Shown here piece after piece: positions 11,585 through 23,057 of a stretch of DNA of 64,000 nucleotides. The notes under the pieces are model-generated. The model saw only the letters and a program-made list of their open reading frames with translations, did not search any database and was not told where the DNA came from. Made by a program: the position numbers and the translations under genes. The stretch lies in NCBI GenBank assembly GCA_030765045.1, contig CM060962.1:166130694-166194693 (forward strand), given 5' to 3'. Source of the DNA: Tenodera sinensis. Its lineage: Eukaryota; Arthropoda; Insecta; Mantodea; Mantidae. Position 1 is the stretch's first letter, and each line of letters opens with the position of its first letter.

Positions 11585-11870
11585 CACCACAATATTAACC
11601 AAGAAATTAAACTTTTGAAACCAGTGAAGGATCATTGGAAATTAACAATATGGGAGAATATTCACATCATCAAGAATAAGAACCCAGTAATGAATTCTGA
11701 AGTACCAGCTTATGGCTGATCAATGGGAAGAGAGCACATCACTCAACAAAGGGAGAGGAAGACAGCGACCTGTCAAGGAAATCAGTGACCAATCAGCTGA
11801 TGATGGAGAGGAGCCTCTCTGAAACTAGCCCTGAAGGACTTTTTTAAAAGTGAATGGAGCAAAAGTGTTT
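11585..11870 (+). mobile_element. Probable PLE 3' fragment PLE-3 with hammerhead-like core
   Basis: About 11602-11700 reads INQEIKLLKPVKDHWKLTIW followed by ENIHIIKNKNPVMN, which resembles the segment near the C-terminus of PLE proteins (..W.L.IWE.I.I.....MN). It is followed at 11797-11824 by CTGATGA, hairpin GAGAG/CTCTC, GAAAC. Stem I pairing is poor, so the ribozyme is decayed or doubtful. Confidence 0.45.
11790..11832 (+). ncRNA. Hammerhead-like core, degenerate
   Basis: CTGATGA at 11797-11803, stem II GAGAG (11806-11810) with CTCTC (11815-11819), GAAA at 11821-11824. No good stem I and no clear UH cleavage triplet. Confidence 0.35.
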
Positions 11871-12585
11871 TTTAAAAGTCAACAAATAAGTTTGTAGATT
11901 TTAATAACATGCTTCAATATTCTAAACACTTTATTTTCATAATAAGTTTTATAATGATAAGTTTAGGAAAAGCAGCTATATTGTCTAAAAAACAGCTATA
12001 TTGTCTTACTATAACGTATGCTTAGACAGAGAAAGTACACTAATAACCATATTAAGTTCTAGGAACAGCTCAGCTGTAGCAAATCTAAATCAACATTGAT
12101 TCTTTGAAAATGCAAGTGGAATTTCAGTGTTTAGAAGAACATAGCTACCTATCTAATAGAATCAGAATCAAATTTACTAACCATAAGAAATCATACAGAT
12201 CTATAAGTTGTGACAGTAACAGAAACAATATATGTACAATTGCACAAGTTTGCACAATGATATAGTGATATATCAAGCTAAATGGCAAAACCTGGGAAAA
12301 ACTTCAGCCAGGTATCTTAGAACAGAATTTACAAATATACTACAATTCTGTATACATTAACATTTTATAATAAATTTGATCAGAATCCTAACTCCAATAA
12401 AGAATAATCATGCCCGTCATCGGCATCCTCTTGAGCTGAAGTGCATCCCTCAGGTGAACAAACCCATGCAACAAAAAAGTTCATAAGACATATTAATATG
12501 TAAATTCCCCTGTACAGTATACAACATATTCTTCTAGGATTAAAATTTATTTTTTTAAGAAACTTTGTGTAACTCCACTTTATAT
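11871..12585. other. AT-rich non-coding stretch
   Basis: No feature recognised. A 24-base word pair containing CAGCTATATTGTCT is tandemly repeated near 11975-12005. Confidence 0.45.
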
Positions 12586-12595
12586 TTCTCGACTG

Positions 12596-12822
12596 GGTGT
12601 GCAAAAGCGGTTAAGTCAAAAAATATCGAAAATGAGTTATTCACAGCATTTGATGTAATTCTGTGTGCTCTACCCATGTGTCCAATTGGTTAAGTCATAT
12701 CACTTATAATAGCCGAGTAACATGAGTGTGCAAAAGGAGGTATGTCATGAAGTCATCAGTTGTGCGTGTGCAAAGACGGTTAAGTCACTCACCAGCAGTG
12801 CAAAGCTGGTTAAGTCAGTAAT
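12596..12822 (+). repeat. Five-copy subterminal motif array in the left end of the TIR transposon
   Basis: Variants of GTGCAAAGnnGGTTAAGTCA occur at about 12599, 12681 (diverged), 12729 (GGTATGTCA variant), 12764 and 12800. They share one orientation, with irregular spacing of about 35-80 bp. Such subterminal repeats are typical transposase-binding sites; binding here is inference. Only the terminal copy is seen at the right end. Confidence 0.6.
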
Positions 12823-13029
12823 AGAGCTGACTTTACTTGCTATGCACTAAAAATTTAAATGACTTACCAACTTGACACTACACCTATCTGGTGACTGAGT
12901 ATTTATTTTCATTGCACTAATATGAAGATCAAGTAATACAAAACAACTAACTCTGGCTTCTCAACAATACATATGAAAAAATAAATTATTGCAACTCTGT
13001 ATATCATTTCAGTAAAAACACAGAGAAGC

Positions 13030-13248
13030 CAGTTACCATCTCGTGTCACTTTAACTACTTATATGAAGAATATTTAAATGCTATTCCTGGACAACATGTT
13101 GGTAAGAGGATATATGAAACTATTTTTGATGATCTTGAACTACAGAAACCAAAAGTGGATGCATACCAGACATGTGATAGGCTTAAGCTGTAGATAAAGA
13201 TCTCTGAAGGCAAAAAATACTTGAGTTTGAGAGCAAGAAATGCACTAA
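13030..13248 (+). pseudogene. Transposon-protein fragment inside the TIR element
   Basis: One frame reads KPVTISCHFNYLYEEYLN, then GKRIYETIFDDLELQKPKVD, AYQTCDRL, and after a stop EGKKYLSLRARNALRKG. The layout (..YEEY.. IY..IF.... KPK.D.C..C) is like the zinc-binding K/RPxxDxCxxC segment of an arthropod transposon-protein family also seen at 41526-42395. Here the first Cys is Ala-Tyr. Family placement is tentative. Confidence 0.4.
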
Positions 13249-13256
13249 GAAAAGGG

Positions 13257-13495
13257 TGACCTGGCAAATCAGGTGCTCCATCAATCGCCCTCTAGTTGTT
13301 AACCACCAGGAGTCATTCTCTGAAGATGCCCAAAGCAGTCTTGGGCGAAACGTCAGAAAATTCGTTGACTGGACCACGGCCTTCAAGCCTGAAATCTGCC
13401 ATCTATTGGATAAAAGATTGTTTGGAGAGACATGGAGTGGCTCTCTTTTTAAAAGATTTCCTTCGGGCAATTATTTCTCAAGTACAAGTTGAGGA
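13257..13495 (+). mobile_element. PLE terminal fragment PLE-4
   Basis: This block carries the PLE-end signature CTCTGAAGATG...GGGCGAAACGTCAG and interrupts the transposon-protein fragment. It has no coding domain of its own. Overlapping short ORFs on both strands read through the hairpin and are not genes. Confidence 0.5.
13315..13361 (+). ncRNA. Hammerhead-ribozyme-like motif in PLE-4
   Basis: CTGAAGA at 13320-13326, perfect stem II GCCCAA (13328-13333) with TTGGGC (13341-13346), GAAA at 13347-13350 (G at 13347), then CGTC. Stem I TTCT (13316-13319) pairs AGAA (13355-13358). All core positions fit CUGANGA..GAAA..UH. Confidence 0.65.
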
Positions 13496-13959
13496 AAGAT
13501 GATGATTTCAGATTTGCCATTTTCTCAGAAGAGGGAATAAATCTGCAGGTATCAAACCTTTAAGAAGTATTCTGGTCCAAATGCAATAAACCTAGCAAAA
13601 ATAGGACTTGTTGGACCTACTTCCATTTATCTCGGCCACATTCTGGGAATTCTAGAGCATTGAAAATATCTGTGCTCTTAGTATACCTCCAAATACTGAT
13701 ACCAGTGATGATGTTGAGTGAAGAATGTATTTTTATTATTCATTATATTTTGGATGGTGAAATCAATTTCATGGAAATTTAAAGAAAGTATATAACATTA
13801 AAGTTAATAAAATTAATAAAATGTCTTGTTAATAATTAATTAATAAATGTCTTGTTTCTTTAGTGTTGTATTATATTTTGCCAAGTTCGTTAAATTTAAC
13901 AACCTTTTATAAAAGGCTATATGCGATTATAAGATTATTTTCAAATACTACAGTAATAT

Positions 13960-14285
13960 CGGGGTTGTCTCCTTAGTGCGGTGGTAGCGCTTCTGCTTAT
14001 CAAGCGAGAGACCAAGGTTCGATTCCCGGCACCAGCGTGGGGATTTTCTCCCACTGAGAGACCTGGCATGGGGTGTACCCAGCCTTGTTAGGTCCCTGAA
14101 AGGCCAATCAATGAGCTACTTGGTTGAAAAGTTGGGTCCTGATTGCATAGACTGCATAACCGGCTGGGAGAAACCGGGATGCTGAGCACCAGTACCACAC
14201 TACACTCTTGACGCCTGTGGTAGTTAAAGGTGGTGGACGCAGCAGCTAGGCGGTAAGAACTGTTGCACCTTGGGTAGTTATTATT
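13960..14285 (+). mobile_element. tRNA-derived SINE, family B
   Basis: The head has box-A-like TAGTGCGGTGGTAGCGC and box B GGTTCGATTCC. The body includes a GGGGATTTTCTCCC hairpin region. TSDs ACTACAGT(A/G)ATAT lie at 13947-13959 and 14286-14298. It is nested in the 12586-14758 transposon and so is younger. The body matches the minus-strand copy at 18673-18995 and more weakly the one at 24961-25305. Confidence 0.93.
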
Positions 14286-14758
14286 ACTACAGTGATATGT
14301 TTTGTTTCACTATCCTTGTACTATTTTTATACTGTCATTTTCTCAAGTTCTGTTAAATGTGAATTCTATATAAATATGGTGGCATTTCATCCCCATGGGA
14401 ACTACAAGAATTGATTACATATTTAAAAATACAATTTCATTGTATATTCTAGTGGCAAACAAATCTTCCACTGAAACCATTAATATAACACTTGTGTGGG
14501 AGTGGATATGTCAAAATGCACTGTAAAAAGTCAGGCATCCATCCTCCAACCCTTCAGATAATCCTCAGATAAGGAATGAAGATTTATGGGAATTAAAGCA
14601 ACCTGATGTATATATTTACAGTATTAACCAACGAATATTTTTTTGCAAAATGTGTAGAATTTTGGCACATAAGAGATTTGGGAAATTGATTGTAATCTTT
14701 AATTTAGTTTTTCTCATTATGAAGTTTTCTGACTTAACCGCTTTTGCACATCCAGTCA

Positions 14759-17340
14759 AGATTTGTTTATAGAGGTTATGCATTTTAGGTACCCTGCTAA
14801 ATAGTTATATAATTTTAAGCTGTTATACTTGAAGGATGTTTCAAATAGCTTGACTTTGTGGCTGGTAGTGTGTAATTTGTCTGTATTCTGTGTATTATGT
14901 ACATGTATTTCTCAATTTCTGACATAATATGATGCATTTGCCTTCGTATAAATTAAAAATTCTTTTATATACAAAAATGTTAAGGTCAAGATATTCAAAT
15001 TGTGAAAATGTTCTCTACAACTTTCACAGACTTCATAGACTTGCTTTTTCAGAAAGACTGGATTCTTTTTAGTTGTGTATTTGTATCACAAACTGTTCTT
15101 CACTATTTTATTAGGCCCTGAAGCTATCTAAGTATCTAAGTCATGTCAAGTATGTGGTTCACATGATTTCCCTTCTTTGCTTACTGCCGTAATATTTGTA
15201 AATTTATTAGCATATTAAAATATGTATTGAGGAATTCAGAAGGGAGGCTTTTTCTACAGGTAGGCTGAGAATATCATTCATGTTACTTGCTTAAATGAGT
15301 AACCAGTATATCCTTTTTTCTTTATTTATTTTGAAACAATTATCTATTTATAACTCTTTCTAAAATTATTATTCATTCCAGAATTATTTAGCCTAACATT
15401 TTGGTAACTTTGTTAATTCTAGTGTTAGTTTTTTACCAAGCTTGCTAAAATAAGTTAGTTCTTCCATTTTTCATCCAATACATACAAATTAGATAAACCT
15501 TTCTATCCAATAGCTGAATGGTATTAACTTAACTTAGGGATATGAAAATTGTATTCCAAATAAACTGATATACTTTAAGACTGAAAAATGGTCCAACTCT
15601 AGAAGCCAGAATATAAATCTAGCTGGGCTTAATGGCTTCATATAAGTTAAATATTAACTATTTTATCGTCAGTAGACTATAAATTGTATTATGTACCTTT
15701 AATACAGAGCTTTTAAGATTAGAAACTTGGTTGATGATATAATATGAATGAGCAATTTATAAGGTCATGGGTGTAAACAGTACTTCAATTAATGTATTTA
15801 TGTGTTTAATTAGTGCATTTATTCCAGATTTAGTTCTTTGGCATTTGATTTATTGCCACTTATGGCCTAGCCTAAGGGAGTTTGAACTGGCCTTGGGCAA
15901 ACAACCATCACCAATAATTTACAGTCACTTAATGATATGTAAGTTAGTACCTAACTTATATTAAGTGCTTATTATGTATAATTAATTAAATCATTTTAAA
16001 TAAGGCTATTTGGAACTAAAATTATAATGGTGAGTTCACGTGGAAGTTTTTAAACCAAACTCATATACAGTATTAATGTTTAGTTTGGTTAGCAAACTTC
16101 ATAAATTTATTAATAAAATTCTTTAGAATATGTTTTCCATGCTTGAGTAGTATTTGTGAACCAAATGGGCACTAGAATAGTATAGGTGCTTCAATCTTAG
16201 CTTAGATTGCCTTAGAAAAACCCATACAAGAAGATAATAGTGGGAAATACCTAAAGGAAAACAAGAGAGCTAAAGAATCAAGTTCAGAGAAAAAGTATTT
16301 CATGAGCTTACAATTAATGATACAGCCGGAACTTGCATTTACTTCATTGTCAGTGTATGTCTGTGCAATGGGGACTTGGGCACATTTTAAGTTGGCGAGG
16401 CAGAACTATAGTGCATAGACTCAATAAATATTACTTTATCACACTGTGTTGAAAAAAAGGCCAGGCAAAGAAAATGCTGATACTTTTTTTCTTCAAAAAT
16501 ATGTCAAAAGTAATTTTGTGTTCTGGTATTAATTTTTTATTTGACATAAAATATTTGCTACACACTACACATTTAACAAAATAAATAATTCACCTTCACT
16601 TAAGTTTCTTATGCATTTAGATCTTTGTTAATAGCTTTGCTACATTGCTCAGAAAATACATGTAGGAATTAGTGTTGGCAATAGATATAAATACTTAGGA
16701 TAAAGCACCATATTTAAACAACATTACTGTCTGTGGCAACAGTGTTTTATTTCGGGGGGAGGGACATGAAAGTGCATTAAAAATAGTAGTAAAATATAAT
16801 GTTAAAGGATGCAATAAACACACTTCTGTATTTATAGATGAAGTCCATTGTGTGATACTATCTTACTGACCATTCAAGTTTACTGTTATAATAATGCAGA
16901 CTTAATTTAAAATGTAATGTTTAAGAGTACCTTAGTTGAGTTGCCTTTATGGTGGAAGGGTTTCTTATGTTCAGATTTCTCATAAGCCATTGGCATGAAA
17001 GAGCAAACACCCGATTGGAAGTAATAACATTGTGTTGTCATAACAAACCATTTAGGGAAGCCACTCTTGCAGGTGGTTCAACAGGGGGGACAGGGTCAGT
17101 GTATATATGCAAGGAAAGTTCACAGATTCTGTATGACTTTAGTGAAAGCCTCCCCGTGATGCCCCTTTTATTCCCTTAGCCATCATAACTTCTTTTGAGC
17201 CAAAAGCATTCTCACCTGCTACTGCTAAGCTTGGATGCAAATACCATATTTCATCGCATAATCATCGCATTTTGTGTGCTTTCTTCATAAAATAAAAATA
17301 CACATTGCAACCATTATGTGAAGAATAAATTATTTAAGAC
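14759..17340. other. AT-rich non-coding stretch
   Basis: No coding signal, repeat family or RNA recognised over 2.6 kb. It could be intronic or intergenic. Confidence 0.5.
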
Positions 17341-17361
17341 TGATCGTGCTATCAGGGACCA

Positions 17362-17500
17362 GTGTATGATAAGGCAGCCCTCATAGCTGTGGTCTCTGGA
17401 ACTATGTCTTTGGTACTCTGCCATGCAAAGAGTTACAGGTTCAAGTCCTGCCTCAGGCATGGGTGTTTGTGTGTATGTAAATGTATGCGTGTGTATGATA
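17362..17500 (+). mobile_element. Possible short tRNA-derived SINE
   Basis: A box-B-like GGTTCAAGTCCTGCC lies near 17440. GTGTATGATA occurs at both edges (17362-17371, 17491-17500) and could be a TSD. The right side is TG-rich low complexity, so the match could be chance. A poly-A run follows at 17513-17527. Confidence 0.35.
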
Positions 17501-17810
17501 TAGTAAAAGGGCAAAAAAAAAAAAAAATTAAAAAATAACGAGTAAGAGTGAGTCCAAAAATATTGAAGCATGGCCATGTTTTGCTGTTCGTAGTTGAAAA
17601 GAAAGAAGGAGAAACAAAAGTGACACTGACACCACAATGCAAATGCCTACTGCAGTACAAAAGAAAAAAAAAGTTTGACTTTGGATTTATTGAATTAAGA
17701 CTCATTATTATTTACAAAAGCAATTATGATATTAAAATATGATTTGAAGCTTTCCTGGCAATGAACATATTCAAGATGTTCTCGGGCTTCTAATCAGGTG
17801 TAGTGATGCA

Positions 17811-17861
17811 GAGCCATCAACGTTTCGGGAGTGTACATCTCTCCCATCATCAGGATGGCTC
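17811..17861 (-). ncRNA. Hammerhead-ribozyme-like motif with perfect stem I
   Basis: On the minus strand: stem I GAGCCATC, CTGATGA, stem II GGGAG..CTCCC, GAAA, CGTT, then GATGGCTC. The 8-bp stem I is perfect and all core positions match the consensus. It is the cleanest of the set. No PLE coding remnant is recognisable beside it, so it may be an isolated PLE terminal piece or a retained ribozyme. Confidence 0.7.
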
Positions 17862-18672
17862 AGAATTAAGGGAGGGAATGTGCTCTTGTGCCCTTTAGCA
17901 AGAACTGTTATTGTGTCTGTATTTAGGATCTTTTGTAATCCCTCAACACATTTCTCTATGGCCAGCAGTGTCAGAGAACTGTCTTTAATCCACTTTTAGC
18001 TCATTACTACATATTTTTATGGCCTTGAATTGTGATTGCCTATAGAGGGCAGAAAATGAAAGTGCATACACACAAAAAGAAGAGTTAAAATTCAAATTAA
18101 TGAGACCATCTGTTTCCAAAAATAGTTCTGGTGGTGATTGTTATTTAGAACAATGTTCTACTATAGCATTGAAGGGAATTTTGTCCCACAAAGCAATGAT
18201 TACACTTATTTATTAGCTAGAGGCCCCACTGGGTGGCTGTTCTGAAAGTTAACACAGTTTTCTCATGTAGAGGTCTAAAATGTTAAACATTAATTGCTGT
18301 TTATCTTTTAAAAATTGTTCATCAGCACTGTTAGTTACTGAGAGAGCAAAAAACCTCCGAATGGGCTCTGCAGTGTTTTGCCTGTCCACGTTCTTGGCAT
18401 TCGTTGTTGTCAGCCGCTGTCATAGAAAGACACAGATGAAACCATATGCTTTCAAAACTACTTTTAAAGGCTTTACTGACCAACTTTATGAAAGGAGATG
18501 CTGAAACTGGTCACTGCTGTCCATACATACAGTTTTGGCACCTCTTTAGGAAACTATCCATCGTTCACCATAGTTTACATTGAGAAATGCTAGCAATTTC
18601 CCAGTGGATATTTTATTTTAATTCTTCTAGGTTGTGTGGATTTGTCTTGTTTTAAGTTACCCCAGAGATAAA

Positions 18673-18995
18673 GCCCCGGCACAACAGCCCATGAAGAGCC
18701 AAGCCAAGAGCCCCCATCTCGGCCCACTACAGGCATCATTGGTGGGGTGCAGTGCTGGAGGGTGGTACCTGGTCAGCATCCTGATCCCTCCTAACCAGTT
18801 ATGCGGCCTTCACAACCTGGGACTGCTACTTTCCCATCAAGTAGCTCCCCAATTGGTCCCCCGGGACTAATGAGGCTGAGTGCATCCCATGCCAAACCTC
18901 CCAGAGGGGATAAAATCCCCGTGCTGGTACCAGGGATCGAACCCAGGTTCTCTGCCAGAGGCAAACGCGCTACCAACTGTGCTACGGAGGCAGTC
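18673..18995 (-). mobile_element. tRNA-derived SINE, family B, reverse orientation
   Basis: Minus-strand head with box-A-like TAGCACAGTTGGTAGCGC and box B GGTTCGATCCC. Exact 14-bp TSDs ACCCCAGAGATAAA lie at 18659-18672 and 18996-19009. The TSD sequence is part of the left arm of the palindromic transposon, so the SINE inserted after the inversion formed. Confidence 0.93.
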
Positions 18996-19195
18996 ACCCC
19001 AGAGATAAAAATCACTTATTGGAGTTCTGAGAAATCTTTCTCCGCTAATGGCACACCATACACCAACATTTTTGTCATGAAGGGTTACTTCACGAAAAAT
19101 ATTAGATTCTGAGTTTTAGGGCCAATTTTTTTTGGGTGAACAGTTGACATCCGTACATATGTGAATACAATTTTGCCCCCTTTTTAGTGAATTAA

Positions 19196-19540
19196 CAGAC
19201 AAGGAGCATGATTTTGACTTTTTTCAACAAGAGACTGCAACAGCTCATACAGCCAATCTTTCAATGAGAACAATTAAAAGTGTGTTTCAGGACAGAATTA
19301 GTAAGAGAGTTTTGTGGCCCCCTCGGTTCCCCGACCTAACCCCTGCAATTTCTATCTCTGGGGTAACTTAAAACATAAAATATATAATACAAACTTATTA
19401 CACTCCCTGCAAGAATTAAAACAAAATATGTGCAGGGAAATTGCCAGCATTTCTCAATGTGAAATACGATGAACAATGGATAGGTTCCTAAACAGGTACC
19501 AAAAATATATGTATGGATGACGGTAGCCAGTTTCAGCATC
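19196..19540 (+). pseudogene. DDE transposase C-terminal half
   Basis: Reads DFFQQETATAHTANLSMRTI, then VFQDRISKRVLWPPRFPDLT, PCNFYLWGNLKHKIY. This is the second and third catalytic block of arthropod Tc1/mariner-superfamily transposases (..QDGA.AHTA.. and ..WPPRSPDLTPCDFYLWG..). The catalytic QDG is QET here and the final D/E is Asn, so it is inactive. Stops follow in the C-terminal tail. Confidence 0.8.
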
Positions 19541-19829
19541 TCCTTTCATAAAGTTGGTCAGTAAAGCCTTTAAAAGTAGTTTTAAAAATGTGTATGGTTT
19601 CATCTGTGCCTTTGAGAGATACATTGGAAAAAATTGTCACTTTCAATACACTTTTTGCTGGAGTTGTGAAAATAAGTGTTTCCCACAGAAGCCAGAGCAT
19701 TTTTTGTGTAAGATGTATAGTAATTCCATTTTGAAGTGTTTGGAGAAGAGGAGTATGCAAATAAATGTATAGTATTTTTATTGATATGGAAATATTTTAC
19801 ATTTGTTTATAATTTGTCTTTATTTTTCC

Positions 19830-20195
19830 AACCTCTCCATTTCTCTATAAAATCTTAACCCCTAACATGCTGACCTGTCATGGCATGTAATACGTCCTGT
19901 GATTGGTGATCAGAGGATGTGGTCAGTGAATTTATTTTGATAATTCTCCCAGTCAGGTCGGTGAGACCCGTAAACCAACGACAGGTGTGGTCCTCCAGAC
20001 ATTCTGGGGGTTGTGAGAGAGCAATGTGACCGCCAAAACATGAAAATATGGTGCTCTCTAAAAAGCGGTTACTATTACTGCTATTGCTCTCTTCAGTATC
20101 ATCAGTGAAAAATATTGGAGAGCAAGAGGATTAATGACTTCATTGTCAGAAATCCAGCATTAGCTAACAACAACATAATTTGGAACTTTTTACAC
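19830..20195 (+). repeat. Dispersed repeat H, copy 1 (no SINE)
   Basis: About 330 bp from CTCTATAAAATCTTAACCCC through AGAAATCCAGCATTAGCT to an AAC-rich end are repeated at 57075-57349 plus 57634-57690. The two copies are about 85-90% alike by eye. The repeat is non-coding; it may be the 3' end of a retroelement. This copy shows the empty site for the SINE in the other. Confidence 0.85.
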
Positions 20196-20199
20196 ATGA

Positions 20200-20778
20200 G
20201 CTGTATTTCAGTTATCAAATTTAGTTGCACAATTTATCTTTCATGAGAAATCCTGTTCAAGGAGTTCTTATTAGTTAAGGATGCATGTTTATTTACATGT
20301 GTGCATGAGAGAATGTGTCTAATATTTTTGTGTTGGTAGTGGAAGATGTTCTATTTTTCTCATGCGTCAATATGAAGAGTAAAACAAAAATGACATAGTG
20401 TAAAACTGTTATAAGTATGGATCATAAGTGCACTTTCTATGAAACTTATACAAAATAAAGCTGTTGACAAATGTTTTTTAGAGTATATTTTCTTTAATAT
20501 AAAGAAGTAAAATGAGGTTATAAAGGCTGATTTACAATAACCTAAGAATAAACAGGAAACAAAACAATATGCATTATTAATATTCTGGGAAGGAGAATGG
20601 GAATGCATAGGTGATAGCAAAGTGGAAAGACAATTTTGCACTTGGGGCTTCGCTCATTGTAGCTAACCAATGTTATCTTTTCATCTCCTTCGAATTCAGC
20701 TAACATAATGTACAGATTAGCTAACCTCATAATTTATTACAGTAAACACTTTGTAAATGTAGATTCATTACTATTTCC
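20200..20778. other. AT-rich non-coding stretch
   Basis: No feature recognised. Confidence 0.45.
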
Positions 20779-20900
20779 CAGGGCTGGTCAACTGGTGCTC
20801 ACTGAGTGCAGCCTGCTCAAGGCCTTGCACTGATAGCTGTATTTTTAGTAAGTAAAAAAGTTAAGGTTGCTCACGGTATGCCACAAGTTGCCCAGGCCTG
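20779..20900. mobile_element. Short hAT-like MITE
   Basis: 122 bp bounded by CAGGGCTGGTCAACTGG and the inverted CAGGCCTGGGCAACTTG. This matches the CAGGG(N)TGGGCAA-type TIR common in hAT elements. An 8-bp TSD is not conserved. No coding sequence. Confidence 0.55.
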
Positions 20901-23050
20901 GTCTAGTCATCATCCCTTTATTAATAGTGTATATTAATGTTATTTGTTGTTCTTCATTGTTCTCTATTAGCTTCTACTGTTCTTTGTATGCTTTGCTATT
21001 GTTATTTTCTGAGGCACCACCCAATTTTAATTGAATATAGTAGTTTACAAGGGATACTTTTATTAGAATAACCAAGACTCAGTAAATCAGGATGCACATT
21101 TGCCAGAATTTCGTTCTGTTTCATTTTCCCAGCTTGGATCTAGAGAGAGCTCTAGTGGCTATTTCATGCCATGGTCACCTTGAATGATTTCTGAACAATT
21201 TAATACACACAATATGTCATCCTGTCATCCCTGCGAATGAGGAAGTTAAAACTTATCAGAATCTTCAAACTCATTGTGGGAACCCAAAAGGCTTCCCATT
21301 AAGCATGAATACTCACTTTATAATACGTGAATTTTAATCTTGAAGTTATTCTGGATTCTCTTTTCAGTTATTGGGAACTGCCCTTAATGACTAAGCAGGG
21401 GTTTCATCAAACACCATATTATCTACATAAGCCTGCATGTCATACATAAATGTATTAAATCTGCATCCTGCATGCATTAACTGCTAACAATTATACTTCA
21501 AAATTGGCAGTATAGTTGACAAAACTGTGGATGTTCCAACCATGCATGTTTTGTCATGATTCAAATGAGCACAATAATGCCTGTATTCCTTTTTTTATGT
21601 TACATACACACTGCATTTATTTTAATTCTTTTGCCACCTACATGCTGCTTAAAATGTTTATGCTATAATAGTCTCTGTTTATGTTTATCATCATGGATAC
21701 TCTATTAGACCTTTTATTTTAATAGAATACATTGTTACATTAATCAGTAAATGAGTTCTAGATACAAAGTTGGACATAAGACAAGCTACAAATAACTAAG
21801 CATTTTAGATGTAACAAATATGACATATACTTTTTATGTATGAAATATAAATGTATTCACTAATTTAATTCTATCACCAAATCTTAGGTATATGTTAGAT
21901 GCAAGAAAAAATAAATTGTAATCCTTTAACATTTTTTATACTTTGCCTATAAATGATAATTTTAAATGAGTTTTGCATCCTTTTGATCTAGTGAAATGTA
22001 GTCATTATTTCCTTGGAATAAGGTTTCCTGCATCACAAAACTTAACCTTTCCTGCCTTATGTTATGACTCAGCTATTTCTGAAAAGCATATTTTCCCTTA
22101 TTAAATTTTATTTTTGGCTCTATTTTAAATGACCAGTCACTTTGTATGTGTATTAACATTATAATTGCAGGGCATTTGTTAATACCATTAAAATTGCAAA
22201 AATCACAGCTAGGGCCCTGACATCTTTGACTTTTTATCTTTTTTCTGATAATGCTAGTGTGATGGTATGTGGAAAATATTGATGGCTCATATTTTAAGTG
22301 AAATTAAATCTCTTTTAAGAGTCATTTTTATTTGATAGGGCGATTTTTACACTTTATAAGTCATCACTTTTTATATTAGTGGAATCAAGTTTCAGAACCT
22401 CAGAATCTAAAAATTCATGGAAATCTTTTGGATTGTGGCTCTATTTATCAAACATTTGAACTTGTTCAACTAAACGATTCACATCTCTTGTAAGACAACT
22501 TGTCCTCTAAAGGAAAGAGTGGTGAATCTACCTCCTACTTCTGAAGATTGCATCACACCTACTGTTTGAGATGATATTTGTATTTCCTTATGCCAAAAAT
22601 AAAAACAAATATTTCCGCAAAATAAAAAATCGAATAGGATTGCTGAAACTGATTGCAAGTAATCTAAGTTGCATGGACAAACTTGTCTTTACTAAAATGG
22701 AAAATGTGTGTGTGAGCGTGTGCATTTGTGTGCGTACATACATGCCCTTTTTGAATTCTCTTTATTGAACAGCATGCTCCATTACAAATTGTAACACTGC
22801 ATGTATTGCTTAAATATTAGATTTATTTACATAAAGATCATATTGATAACATTTTTTTCCTGCCAATTAAGTACTTGTAAATAGTGTCAAAATTAATTTT
22901 GTTCACTAAATGTGAGAACTGTTTTAAACTTTTTTGTATCACTTCACTTTTCTCAGTGAACCACCATCCATATAATTTTGTGATATTTGTTTCAGTTAAG
23001 CTCTTTCCAAGTTTAGTGGTTCACACTCTCACAGTATATGGTCCACTGTT
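20901..23050. other. AT-rich non-coding stretch
   Basis: 2.1 kb with no recognisable gene. A TG-rich patch lies at 22705-22735. Confidence 0.5.
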
Positions 23051-23057
23051 TTAAAAT

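Larger units (their letters stand above)
12586..14758. mobile_element. 2.2-kb DNA transposon with TIRs and subterminal motif array
   Basis: Terminal inverted repeats share GACTGG(G/A)TGTGCAAAAG followed by CGGTTAAGTCA. The left is near 12590-12618 and the right, in reverse complement, near 14727-14755. The element contains a transposon-protein-like fragment (13030-13245), a nested PLE end (13257-13495) and a nested SINE (13960-14285). TSDs are not obvious, so the superfamily is open. Confidence 0.65.
18420..19615. mobile_element. Palindromic DDE-transposon relic with nested SINE
   Basis: The left arm (about 18424-18665) and right arm (about 19365-19612) are inverted copies of the same transposase 3' end, sharing for example CAGCATCTCCTTTCATAAAG. 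Both arms have the C-terminal side facing outward. The spacer holds more plus-strand transposase (19196-19365) and SINE 18673-18995. The element looks like two 3' halves fused head to head. Confidence 0.7.

Noticed and set aside
13183..13502. Overlapping ORFs on both strands
   Set aside because: They read through the PLE end and its hairpin; no domain.
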